A stretch of DNA of 64,000 nucleotides from contig JADZCJ010000037.1 in the NCBI GenBank assembly GCA_020851635.1, forward strand, positions 38,177 through 102,176, read 5' to 3'. A model generated the notes under the pieces. It saw nothing but the letters and a program-made list of their open reading frames with translations, made no database searches and was not told where the DNA came from. Of this stretch, positions 1 to 8,807 are shown one piece after another (the stretch's first letter is position 1; each line of letters opens with the position of its first letter). The translations under genes and the position numbers were made by a program. This stretch comes from Anaerolineae bacterium (GTDB taxonomy: Bacteria; Chloroflexota; Anaerolineae; UBA4142; SHND01).

Positions 1-384
1 GATGCGATTGTGCGCGGGATCGCCGGGGACCGTGTAATACACATACACATACGGCGTCGTTGGAAAATCGGGGTGGAGCGCAATTCCAACCAGTCCGCGT
101 TCGGCAGTACTGTCCACCGTGAGCGTCGTAAACGGGGTGGGTAAAAGCGCCCCCCCCTTTACAACACGCACCGGTCCCCGCTGTTCGGCGACAAAAATGC
201 GTCCATCCGGCGCAAACGCAAACGCCGTCGGCAACGTCAGCCCCTGCACAACCCGGGTCTCGGAAAAACCGGTGGGCAGAGTTGCCGCTTGAACAGGCAA
301 AGCCGCATTGAGCAAGACCGGCAAACCAATCACAACTACTATGCCAACGAACCAACTTGCAAGAGGATTTACTTTGGGATGCAG
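1..384 (-). CDS. PQQ-dependent sugar dehydrogenase family protein, 3' end beyond window
   Basis: Reading leftward from 384 the frame stays open for 128 codons to the window edge. After a hydrophobic N-terminus (likely signal peptide ending near the VQAATLP segment) it reads VVQGLTLPTAFAFAPDGRIF, VAEQRGPVRVV and GLVGIALHPDFP, the first blade pattern of glucose/sorbosone (soluble aldose sugar) dehydrogenases, a secreted beta-propeller family that oxidises sugars with PQQ. No ATG is available upstream. A CTG at 382-384 sits 6 nt after a clear AAGGAG (plus-strand 391-396); a GTG further in, after the start of the hydrophobic stretch, is the alternative. It lies 22 bp downstream of the zinc-ribbon gene, so it is probably co-transcribed with it. 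The family call is fairly sure; the start is not. Confidence 0.75.
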   Translation of the reverse strand, partial: MHPKVNPLASWFVGIVVVIGLPVLLNAALPVQAATLPTGFSETRVVQGLTLPTAFAFAPDGRIFVAEQRGPVRVVKGGALLPTPFTTLTVDSTAERGLVGIALHPDFPTTPYVYVYYTVPGDPAHNRI

Positions 385-406
385 AGCTAGCTCCTTTTCC
401 CGCGTC

Positions 407-1483
407 TCATTGCGCGGGCGTCGTCTCGATAATGTTCCCCAGCCCATTCACTTTTAATAGCCAGCGCGAACCGGGTCGGAACTGCGTATATTCATTCACA
501 GTGTTTGGCGTGTAGGTATACTGCTGCCCTCCGCCGTCAAAAATGACGCGATACTCTTCGGCGCGATTGCCTTCGCGTTCCCCTGTTGCAAGAGAATAGA
601 GGGGCCAGTTGGGCTGTAGATCAGTGCCGCGCGCGGCGACCGTGTTAATCACAGTCCACTGCATACGCGTAAACGAACAATATTCTTCCGACACCTGATA
701 CTGGCAGTCTTGCACGACTTTGCCCGCCCCGGTCCCCTGGTCCAACACATACGGCGTGCCGCACACCTTGACCGAATTGGGCTCTTCAACCTGAGACATT
801 CGTCTCGGCTTGAGCTCACACCCCAGCACCGTGGCGTCCGTCGGAATACGGTCTTGCCAATCGGCGCCGCGCACAGGGGTCAAAGCCATGATCGCAATCG
901 TGCGCTGCCAGCTCGTGCCCGCCACCGTGCCAACCGTATCCGACGTGCGGAAAAAAAGAAAATACGCTCCGGCGGCGCACAGCAGCAAAACTGCCACAAT
1001 CCCCGCGATCATCAGCGGGCTGATGCCCCGCGTGGGGACGCTCGTCTGCGCTGCCGGCGCCGGTTCGGGCGCGCGCTTGAGCGATGCGCCGCAGTTGGAG
1101 CATTTGAACGCCCCCGCCGGGTTCAGAGTGCCGCAGCTCGGGCATTTGACATCCGGCTGTTTGGTGGCGTCGAACGCCCCCAACACCCCTCCCGCCTCGC
1201 GCGCCTGCCCGCCCTTGAGATCGCCACCGCACTGCTTGCAGCTGGTTGCCGTCGAAGGATTGCGCGTGCCACAATACGGACATGCGATATCCGGCGCCGC
1301 CGCGGCGGCGGACAACTTGCCCGCGTCCTCGATCAATTCCTGCTGCGCGGGCAGTTCGAATTTGGTTTTCGCGTCCATCGCCGCGCCGCACGAAACACAA
1401 TTTTTCCGCGTCCCCGGATTGCGTGTCCCGCAATTCTGGCACGTCCATTCCAACTCTACATATCCGAGTTCTTCCTGGGGCAT
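407..1483 (-). CDS. Triple zinc-ribbon, single-pass membrane protein
   Basis: 358 aa. Three zinc ribbons, each a CxxCG knuckle followed by a second CxxC(G) knuckle, occupy roughly residues 14-36, 68-87 and 113-134. They are followed by a Pro/Ala linker, one transmembrane helix (about 157-178, rich in LIAVLLLC) and a 180-residue extracytoplasmic domain of unknown fold with three cysteines (contexts LGCELK, KVCGTP, QDCQYQ...EYCSF). The layout suggests the ribbons are cytoplasmic and the C-terminal domain is outside. A GAGGT lies 9 nt before the ATG. It sits 22 bp after the UroD-like gene and 22 bp before the sugar dehydrogenase. No enzymatic motif is visible. A sensor, scaffold or assembly role is possible but only inferred. 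Confidence 0.7.
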   Translation of the reverse strand: MPQEELGYVELEWTCQNCGTRNPGTRKNCVSCGAAMDAKTKFELPAQQELIEDAGKLSAAAAAPDIACPYCGTRNPSTATSCKQCGGDLKGGQAREAGGVLGAFDATKQPDVKCPSCGTLNPAGAFKCSNCGASLKRAPEPAPAAQTSVPTRGISPLMIAGIVAVLLLCAAGAYFLFFRTSDTVGTVAGTSWQRTIAIMALTPVRGADWQDRIPTDATVLGCELKPRRMSQVEEPNSVKVCGTPYVLDQGTGAGKVVQDCQYQVSEEYCSFTRMQWTVINTVAARGTDLQPNWPLYSLATGEREGNRAEEYRVIFDGGGQQYTYTPNTVNEYTQFRPGSRWLLKVNGLGNIIETTPAQ

Positions 1484-1505
1484 TGCAAATTACCTCATAA
1501 AACGT

Positions 1506-2489
1506 TCACCCATTCGCTTCTACGGCACGACGCGCCGCGCGAATATTGACGTCGGGAGTATCCGTCGAAATCACACATCCCGCCGCCACAATCAAACCGA
1601 TGCCGTCGGTCTGTCGGATCGCGTCTTGCACCTGCGCCTGCACCTCCGCAGGGGTGCCGTCGGCGACGACCTTCCATTCTTCCAGACCCCCGGCCACCGC
1701 GCCGTGAAACAACTCCTTGCCCTCTTTTAGCGTCGGCGGAGTTTTGCGGTCGTGCCAGTTTATGATCTGCACGGGATACTTGGCAAGTTCGTTGAAATAG
1801 ATATTTTCGCCGTGAATGTGCAGCAGAACAAAATCAATCGAACCCGAGACCTCTCGAATCAATGTCACATCGTGTCTGTGCCCATAGGCGTGCGACTCGT
1901 CGGGAGTGAGCACATCACTGCTTGCGACCTGCGTCGCAAAAAAGATCGCATCTGCGCCCGCGTGGACAGACCTGTGCGCAAAACGTTCCATCGTCGTCCC
2001 GAGATGGTGCAGCGCTTCCATCATCTCACCGGGGTGTTCGCGCAAGTCCTGCACCAGACGCTCTCCCGCCAGCGAGCGCGCACACGACAACGGCGAGAAA
2101 AGCGTTTGCAGCACCGGGACCTCTTTGCCCAACCCTTCACGGATGCGCCGGACTGCCTCGCACTCGCGCAAAATGATCGGGTCATCGTCCGGCAGCGCCC
2201 TGATTTTTTTCCAATCGCGCCAATCGTTAATCACGCGCCGCACATGAACGCGCGTGCCCTCGCGGTTGCCCGCATCTTGCAGCACGCCGCCGTACATCTC
2301 CGCCACAAAGCTGGCGGCAGGCGTCACCTTGCAAAAGTCAAAATCATATTCGCTTTGAAACTCGATCACCCGGCGCGCAAATTTGACCGGGTCCAGGTCA
2401 TCACCCGGAAAATGCCGCCACAAGGCAATCGGTGGGCGGTCAACCGTCTTTTTGTGAATCGCCGCATCAAGGCGTTGTCGTTTGTTCAT
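1506..2489 (-). CDS. Uroporphyrinogen decarboxylase-family (UroD/MtaA/CmuA-like) protein
   Basis: 327 aa, the usual length for the URO-D fold. The N-terminus RPPIALWRHFPGDD and the segment FDFCKVTPAASFVAEMYGG match the UroD-like branch that includes corrinoid methyltransferases (MtaA, CmuA) rather than the haem enzyme: the haem-type N-terminal FLRACRG motif is absent. His/Glu/Cys positions such as LLHIHGENIYF and WHDR could serve in zinc or substrate binding, as in methyltransferases, but no corrinoid protein is encoded nearby. It is the first gene of a probable three-gene minus-strand operon with the zinc-ribbon and sugar dehydrogenase genes. Family sure, substrate unknown. Confidence 0.8.
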   Translation of the reverse strand: MNKRQRLDAAIHKKTVDRPPIALWRHFPGDDLDPVKFARRVIEFQSEYDFDFCKVTPAASFVAEMYGGVLQDAGNREGTRVHVRRVINDWRDWKKIRALPDDDPIILRECEAVRRIREGLGKEVPVLQTLFSPLSCARSLAGERLVQDLREHPGEMMEALHHLGTTMERFAHRSVHAGADAIFFATQVASSDVLTPDESHAYGHRHDVTLIREVSGSIDFVLLHIHGENIYFNELAKYPVQIINWHDRKTPPTLKEGKELFHGAVAGGLEEWKVVADGTPAEVQAQVQDAIRQTDGIGLIVAAGCVISTDTPDVNIRAARRAVEANG

Positions 2490-2711
2490 ATCTGAATCCG
2501 GACCTCTCTACAACCATGTCGGCTCATTGTAACGCATTTTTCCTCTCATCCCGCAAACCAACCCGAGACAGGTATACATCATACCCTTGGAACAGTAAGG
2601 AACGAACGCCGTTTCGTTCCCCCATGCTGCCATACAAATAGCCGCCGGGAGCATTTTCGAGTACACTCTGCATTCGACGACTCTGGGCACAGATTTCTTG
2701 ATTCACTGCTG

Positions 2712-3359
2712 ATGCTTTCTCGCCAAATCCACATCTGGCGCGTCCCCCTCGACACGCCGCCGACCCAATCCGATATCCTCTCTCCGGACCAACGCGACCG
2801 CGCCGCTCGCTTTTTTGCCGAACGCGACCGCACCCGCTTTCACAACGCCCACACCGCGCTCCGCCATATTCTCGCGCGCTATGCCCGGATACAGCCCCGC
2901 GCTCTCGAATTCCGGGTCAATGCCTACGGCAAGCCCTCGCTCGTCAACGCGCCCGGCATCGAATTCAACCTCGCTCATTCCCATTCCTTTGCGCTCATCG
3001 CCGTCGCCTCATCGCCTCTCGGCATTGACATCGAGCGCGTGCGCGCCGATTTCGACGTTATCGCGCTCGCTCACCGCTTTTTCGCCCCCGCCGAGACCGC
3101 GCTTGTCCGGGCAGACCCCGGTCGCTTTTTTGAATTTTGGACGCGCAAAGAAGCATTCATCAAAGCGATTGGCATGGGCGTCTCTTTTCCCCTGCAAGGA
3201 TTCGACACCTGCGCCGACCGCGTCAACATCTATTCCCCGACCGACTCGACCGCGTGGTACGTTCAAACCCTTCGCCCCGACCAGGATTACATCGCCGCCC
3301 TCGTTACCACACAGCCAAACATCAATCTAGAACAATTTGATTGGACGGGACCTTTCTGA
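2712..3359 (+). CDS. 4'-phosphopantetheinyl transferase (Sfp type)
   Basis: 215 aa. It transfers phosphopantetheine from CoA to a conserved serine of carrier proteins. The signature GIDIERVR (about residues 99-106) supplies the Mg-binding Asp/Glu, and FWTRKEAFIKAIGMG (about 143-157) gives the second acidic/lysine motif WxxKEAxxKxxG. The N-terminal pattern with LRHILARY and YGKPSL is typical of the two-domain Sfp/HetI class, as is the length. No PKS/NRPS or carrier protein gene is present in the window, so the partner may be the fatty acid acyl carrier protein or a distant cluster. No convincing ribosome binding site precedes the ATG. It is flanked by minus-strand genes and likely stands alone. 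Confidence 0.88.
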   Translation: MLSRQIHIWRVPLDTPPTQSDILSPDQRDRAARFFAERDRTRFHNAHTALRHILARYARIQPRALEFRVNAYGKPSLVNAPGIEFNLAHSHSFALIAVASSPLGIDIERVRADFDVIALAHRFFAPAETALVRADPGRFFEFWTRKEAFIKAIGMGVSFPLQGFDTCADRVNIYSPTDSTAWYVQTLRPDQDYIAALVTTQPNINLEQFDWTGPF

Positions 3360-3372
3360 AATCCCCCCCAAT

Positions 3373-3395
3373 CTCTCTGCGCCTCTGCGCGAGTC
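3373..3395. repeat. Short dispersed CTCTGCG-type repeat
   Basis: A copy of the same CTCTGCG heptamer-like element seen at 6829-6858. It is located between the convergent phosphopantetheinyl transferase and MutS-like genes. Confidence 0.55.
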
Positions 3396-3435
3396 TCCGC
3401 TCTCCACTCTTCAGCCCTCACACAGTCTCCGGTCC

Positions 3436-5256
<1,821 letters not shown>

Positions 5257-5544
5257 AATCTCCCGTCACCTTTTCTCGGTCACGAATCCTGGCACACAGG
5301 ATAAAACCTATTCTCTCTCGCACTCCGCCCCATCCTGCGTGAGAAATACGTAAAAAATCCGCAAAATCTACGTAAAACATCCGTGATACACGTATTTACT
5401 TTTCCCTGCTCTCACCGTACACTCGCCTCATGCCCTCTTTCCATCAACAATCTGGATTTTTTGGCGCGCAATCCTACAAACCTTGTGCCTCACCCAACGC
5501 GTACCCCCAGTTTCCACTCGACGCCGAAACAAAAGGACCGGTCT
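5257..5544. other. Intergenic spacer with AT-rich ACGTAAAA-type repeats
   Basis: 288 bp without a credible gene. Around 5345-5400 the words ACGTAAAAAATCCGC, CTACGTAAAACATCCG and ACACGTATTTAC recur in a degenerate fashion, like decayed heptamer repeats. The rest shows no promoter or hairpin I can support. Confidence 0.5.
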
Positions 5545-6825
5545 CTAACTCACCCAATCCAAAAACCGGTAATACAACGCCGCGAACGGCAAAAACCACG
5601 GATTCCCCCAAAAGAGCGGCATTGTCGGAAACGGCATCCCTTCAAAGGGATTGTCCCACGCCTGCCCCGCGATTCGATTCGCCAGCTGCTGACCCAGATA
5701 CGTCGCCAACGCGACCCCATGCCCTCCATACCCCATCGCATAATATATCCCGTCCGCCTGCCCCGCGTGCGGATACATGTCAAACGTGAACCCCAGCGTC
5801 CCACCCCACGCATAGCCGGTCGGATACGCGGTCACCTCGGGAAAAATCTTCAGCATCCCCTTGCGCAAGATATGTGCGCTCTCGCGCACCGTGTCGGGCG
5901 TCGCCGGAAAAAACGCCGCTCGCCCGCCAAACACAATGCGGTCGTCGGGCGAGCGTCGAAAATAATACAAAAAATTCTTGGTATCAAAAATCATCCGATT
6001 GTTCGGAATCAATTTCCGCGCCAACTGCGGGTCCAGCGGTTCAGTCGCAATAATATAACTGCCGAGCGGAATGATGCGCTTTTGCAATTGCGGCGTTGCG
6101 CGTCCCGTGTACCCGTTCGTTGCCGCAATCACATTCCGCGTCACAATCGTTCCCCGCGCCGTTTTCACGCGGAACCCGTCGTCCGCTTTTTCGATTTCCA
6201 TCACCGCAGTCTCATCGTGCAATTCCGCGCCTGCGCGCTGCGCCGCGCTTGCCAGTCCACGCACATATTTCGCCGGATGCAGCCCCGCCGACCGCTCGTC
6301 CACCAGCCCGCCGTAATAAACATCCGTGCCCAGCTCTTCGCGCATTCTTGCTCTCGGTACCAGCCGCGTCGCGTAGTCAAATTCCCGTTCCAACAATTCG
6401 TGTGTCGCTTCGAGCCCCTTGACGTGAGCTGGCTTGTATGCCGCATCCATGTGCCCGCTGCGCGCAAAATCGCAATCAATCGCTTCTTCCTGCACTATCG
6501 TCGCCACCGTTTCAAGCGCCGCCAGCGAAGCGTTCCACAATTCGCGCGCGCGCGTCACCCCAAGAGCCTGTGTGATCTCGCCGATACCGTGTTTGTGCCC
6601 CGTCAACACCATTCCGCCGTTCCGCGAGCTGGCGCCCCAGCCAATCGTCTCTTGTTCCAGGACACTCACCCGCGCGCCCAATTTCGCCAACCGCAGCGCC
6701 GCCGACAGCCCGGTGTATCCGCCGCCCACCACCACCACATCCGTCCGTTCCGCGAGCGGTCGGTCTGCAAACGATTCCAACTCGGGCGCCGTCGCCGCCC
6801 ACAGCGATTTCTCTTGAAAAGACAT
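5545..6825 (-). CDS. FAD-dependent oxidoreductase of the DAO/PuuB family
   Basis: 426 aa from the ATG at 6825, which has GAGAGG 4 nt upstream; an in-frame extension to 6867 runs into an intergenic repeat and was not used. VVVVGGGYTGLSAALRLA near residue 30 is the FAD-binding Rossmann loop, followed by an acidic residue ending the second strand (SVLEQE). SRNGGMV, GGLVDERSAGLHPAKYVRGL and the C-terminal MGYGGHGVALATYLGQQLA are typical of glycine/D-amino acid oxidase-like enzymes close to gamma-glutamylputrescine oxidase. The closing PTMPLFWGNPWFLP segment is common in this subgroup. It probably oxidises an amine or amino acid in the cytoplasm with O2 or another acceptor. Neighbours give no substrate clue. 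Confidence 0.85.
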   Translation of the reverse strand: MSFQEKSLWAATAPELESFADRPLAERTDVVVVGGGYTGLSAALRLAKLGARVSVLEQETIGWGASSRNGGMVLTGHKHGIGEITQALGVTRARELWNASLAALETVATIVQEEAIDCDFARSGHMDAAYKPAHVKGLEATHELLEREFDYATRLVPRARMREELGTDVYYGGLVDERSAGLHPAKYVRGLASAAQRAGAELHDETAVMEIEKADDGFRVKTARGTIVTRNVIAATNGYTGRATPQLQKRIIPLGSYIIATEPLDPQLARKLIPNNRMIFDTKNFLYYFRRSPDDRIVFGGRAAFFPATPDTVRESAHILRKGMLKIFPEVTAYPTGYAWGGTLGFTFDMYPHAGQADGIYYAMGYGGHGVALATYLGQQLANRIAGQAWDNPFEGMPFPTMPLFWGNPWFLPFAALYYRFLDWVS

Positions 6826-6828
6826 GTT

Positions 6829-6858
6829 CCTCTCTGCGCCTCCGCGTCTCTGCGTGAG
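6829..6858. repeat. Short dispersed CTCTGCG-type repeat
   Basis: The stretch CTCTGCGCCTCCGCG followed by TCTCTGCGTGAG closely resembles 3373-3395 (CTCTCTGCGCCTCTGCGCGAG) and, more weakly, the spacer near 5330-5350 (CCTGCGTGAGAAATACG). It lies just upstream of the oxidoreductase start. It is a degenerate heptamer-type spacer element. Confidence 0.6.
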
Positions 6859-6880
6859 CCACCCCATTCAGTCGTTCAAT

Positions 6881-6965
6881 CCGTCGTTCGTCATTCGTCG
6901 TCCGTCATTCGTCGTCCGTCATTCGTCGTCCGTCATTCGTCATCCATCGTTTGTCATCCGTCAGC
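6881..6965. repeat. Tandem 14-bp (double-heptamer) repeat array
   Basis: On the minus strand the unit GACGAATGACGGAC repeats about six times, head to tail, with three nearly identical central copies and degenerate copies at both ends (GACRRAY heptamers). The array abuts and overlaps the 3' end of the polytopic membrane protein gene, whose TGA stop falls in the last degenerate unit. There are no unique spacers, so it is not CRISPR. Confidence 0.9.
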
Positions 6966-8807
6966 ATCGTCCTTGGGGTCCGCACTTGGAATCATCGCAT
7001 CGTCCTTGATCAGTTTGCTTATCGTTACCACCCCCACCGCATACAAGAACGGCAGCCCAAACAGCTCCATCCCGCGCCAGGCGACGCTCCCCGTCAATGT
7101 CTCGATGTTTTTCAGATCATGTGATGCCAGCGCCCAGTTCACAATCATTACGCTCAACAGCACATAGCCCAGATATATAAAGATGCGTCCCCCGCGCGGA
7201 AAAGTTTTTGATTCGGCGTTCGCCCAGACGCCTGCCGTGACCGCGTCATACAAAATGCCAAACGCCACGAACCCAATCCCCGCAAATCCCAGAAACGGAC
7301 TGAACGGGCTGGAAATAAAGTCTGTTTGCCGCGTCAATCCGGTCAACAGCGTCAAAAAAAACAATCCTGCCATCCGTTCGCGCGTCAGCGACCGCGTCGC
7401 TGTCCAATAGAGCGCCAGCGCGACCAGGAGCAGCATCACCAGCGCATCAATGCGCTCGGCGCTCGCCCCGCTCAGCGCGCCCAACCAGCCCTCCGGCGCC
7501 GTCACTCGATACCACAAAGCCAGCCCCGCCGTGATCGCCAGATATAGCGCCGCTTCGCGCGCGGCTCGCCGCGCCAGCCAAAACGCCGCGCCCAACGTCA
7601 GCACGCTCACCAGTATCCTCCATGGATCAAACACCTGCGCCAGCAAAAAATCATTCACGCCAAACAAAAATGCCCGCACCGGGTCCCACGTTCTCAGAAA
7701 AGGTGTCGCCTGCGCAATGCTGATCAACACAAATTCGATCAAGGTGATCGCGCCCGTAGCCAGGATCAACCACAACGCAATGCCGCGCACCCGCTGCGTC
7801 AATGTGTCCGTTGAAAACGCGCGGCTTGCCGACAGGCGCGTCACGCCCAGATACGCGACAGTCAAAATCAGGAACAGCCCCGCCGCGCCGGCTCCCGCTG
7901 CCATTTCACGCGCAAACCCCAGCTCGCTCACGCGCCCCAACGTCTCATTCATCACTGTCCACACACGCAGACCCAGCGCAATCACCAGCGCGGCTGCAAA
8001 CGCCTTGCGAGACAAGCGTCCATCCGCCATCTCGGTCGTCCAGCGCGCCGCCTGATTGGCAAACAGCGCAATGTTCACGCCAGCCAGCAACAACAGCGGC
8101 GCCACAAACCCCTGATAGGATGCAAGGTTCGACTGGAGCACGCCCACGATCAACGGGATTTCAAACTGACGCCAGTTCGCAACCCCGCGCGCCTGGATCA
8201 GCACAAAAAACGCGGCAGTGCAAACAAACAGCACCAACCATTCCCACGCCTGTCTCTTGGCGCGGCGCGCCCGCGCCAGATAAACTGTCGGCACGGCAGC
8301 GACCGACAATATCAGTATCCCCAACTCGAGCAACTCGATTGGCTCGAATGTTGTCGGCGCGGCAAATTGTGCCAGCGTCCCGGTCGTATTCAGCCAGCCC
8401 AGCGCAAACAATATATAGAGTGCGTTCACCGCAATCCGCACAGCCCAGTGAGTGTGCAGCGCGCCCGCCAGCCCATACGCCCACGCAACCGCGACCAGAA
8501 AAAAGGTCACCGGCAATAACGCATTCGGCGCCAACGTCCCCCGCCCCACCGCGCCGCTCTGCTGCGGCACCAGCGCAAATTGTTCGCGCCATGTCTCATT
8601 AAACAACAATGCCAGCACGGTTCCAACCAACAGCCCAAAACCCGCCACCACCAAAAAGCGCGTGGGCGCGTCCAACCCGCGCAGATCCACCAACCCCGCG
8701 CGCACATCCGCCCACACAAAATCACGCACCAGCTGCGCGGGCACATCGAGGAGCTCGCGCAAGCGGCGCTGTCCATCCGACGGCGGCTGTGTCACCTCAA
8801 CGCTCAT
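6954..8807 (-). CDS. Polytopic membrane protein of unknown function
   Basis: 617 aa with about 14 hydrophobic segments, the first near residues 49-68, and a hydrophilic 48-residue N-terminal tail. No catalytic or transporter motif is recognised. Its start overlaps the stop of the upstream PQQ-repeat gene by 4 nt (ATGA at 8804-8807), so the two are translationally coupled and probably work together at the membrane. The last residues DDAMIPSADPKDDADG are polar. The stop codon lies at the edge of the 14-bp repeat array, so the C-terminus may have been reshaped by repeat insertion. Confidence 0.7.
   Translation of the reverse strand: MSVEVTQPPSDGQRRLRELLDVPAQLVRDFVWADVRAGLVDLRGLDAPTRFLVVAGFGLLVGTVLALLFNETWREQFALVPQQSGAVGRGTLAPNALLPVTFFLVAVAWAYGLAGALHTHWAVRIAVNALYILFALGWLNTTGTLAQFAAPTTFEPIELLELGILILSVAAVPTVYLARARRAKRQAWEWLVLFVCTAAFFVLIQARGVANWRQFEIPLIVGVLQSNLASYQGFVAPLLLLAGVNIALFANQAARWTTEMADGRLSRKAFAAALVIALGLRVWTVMNETLGRVSELGFAREMAAGAGAAGLFLILTVAYLGVTRLSASRAFSTDTLTQRVRGIALWLILATGAITLIEFVLISIAQATPFLRTWDPVRAFLFGVNDFLLAQVFDPWRILVSVLTLGAAFWLARRAAREAALYLAITAGLALWYRVTAPEGWLGALSGASAERIDALVMLLLVALALYWTATRSLTRERMAGLFFLTLLTGLTRQTDFISSPFSPFLGFAGIGFVAFGILYDAVTAGVWANAESKTFPRGGRIFIYLGYVLLSVMIVNWALASHDLKNIETLTGSVAWRGMELFGLPFLYAVGVVTISKLIKDDAMIPSADPKDDADG

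Noticed and set aside
6881..6965. Considered as a CRISPR array
   Set aside because: The units are 14 bp and contiguous; there are no spacers and no cas genes.
5383..7167. A 594-codon plus-strand open frame
   Set aside because: It is Arg/Pro/His-rich antisense text of the oxidoreductase and the 14-bp array, without a ribosome binding site.
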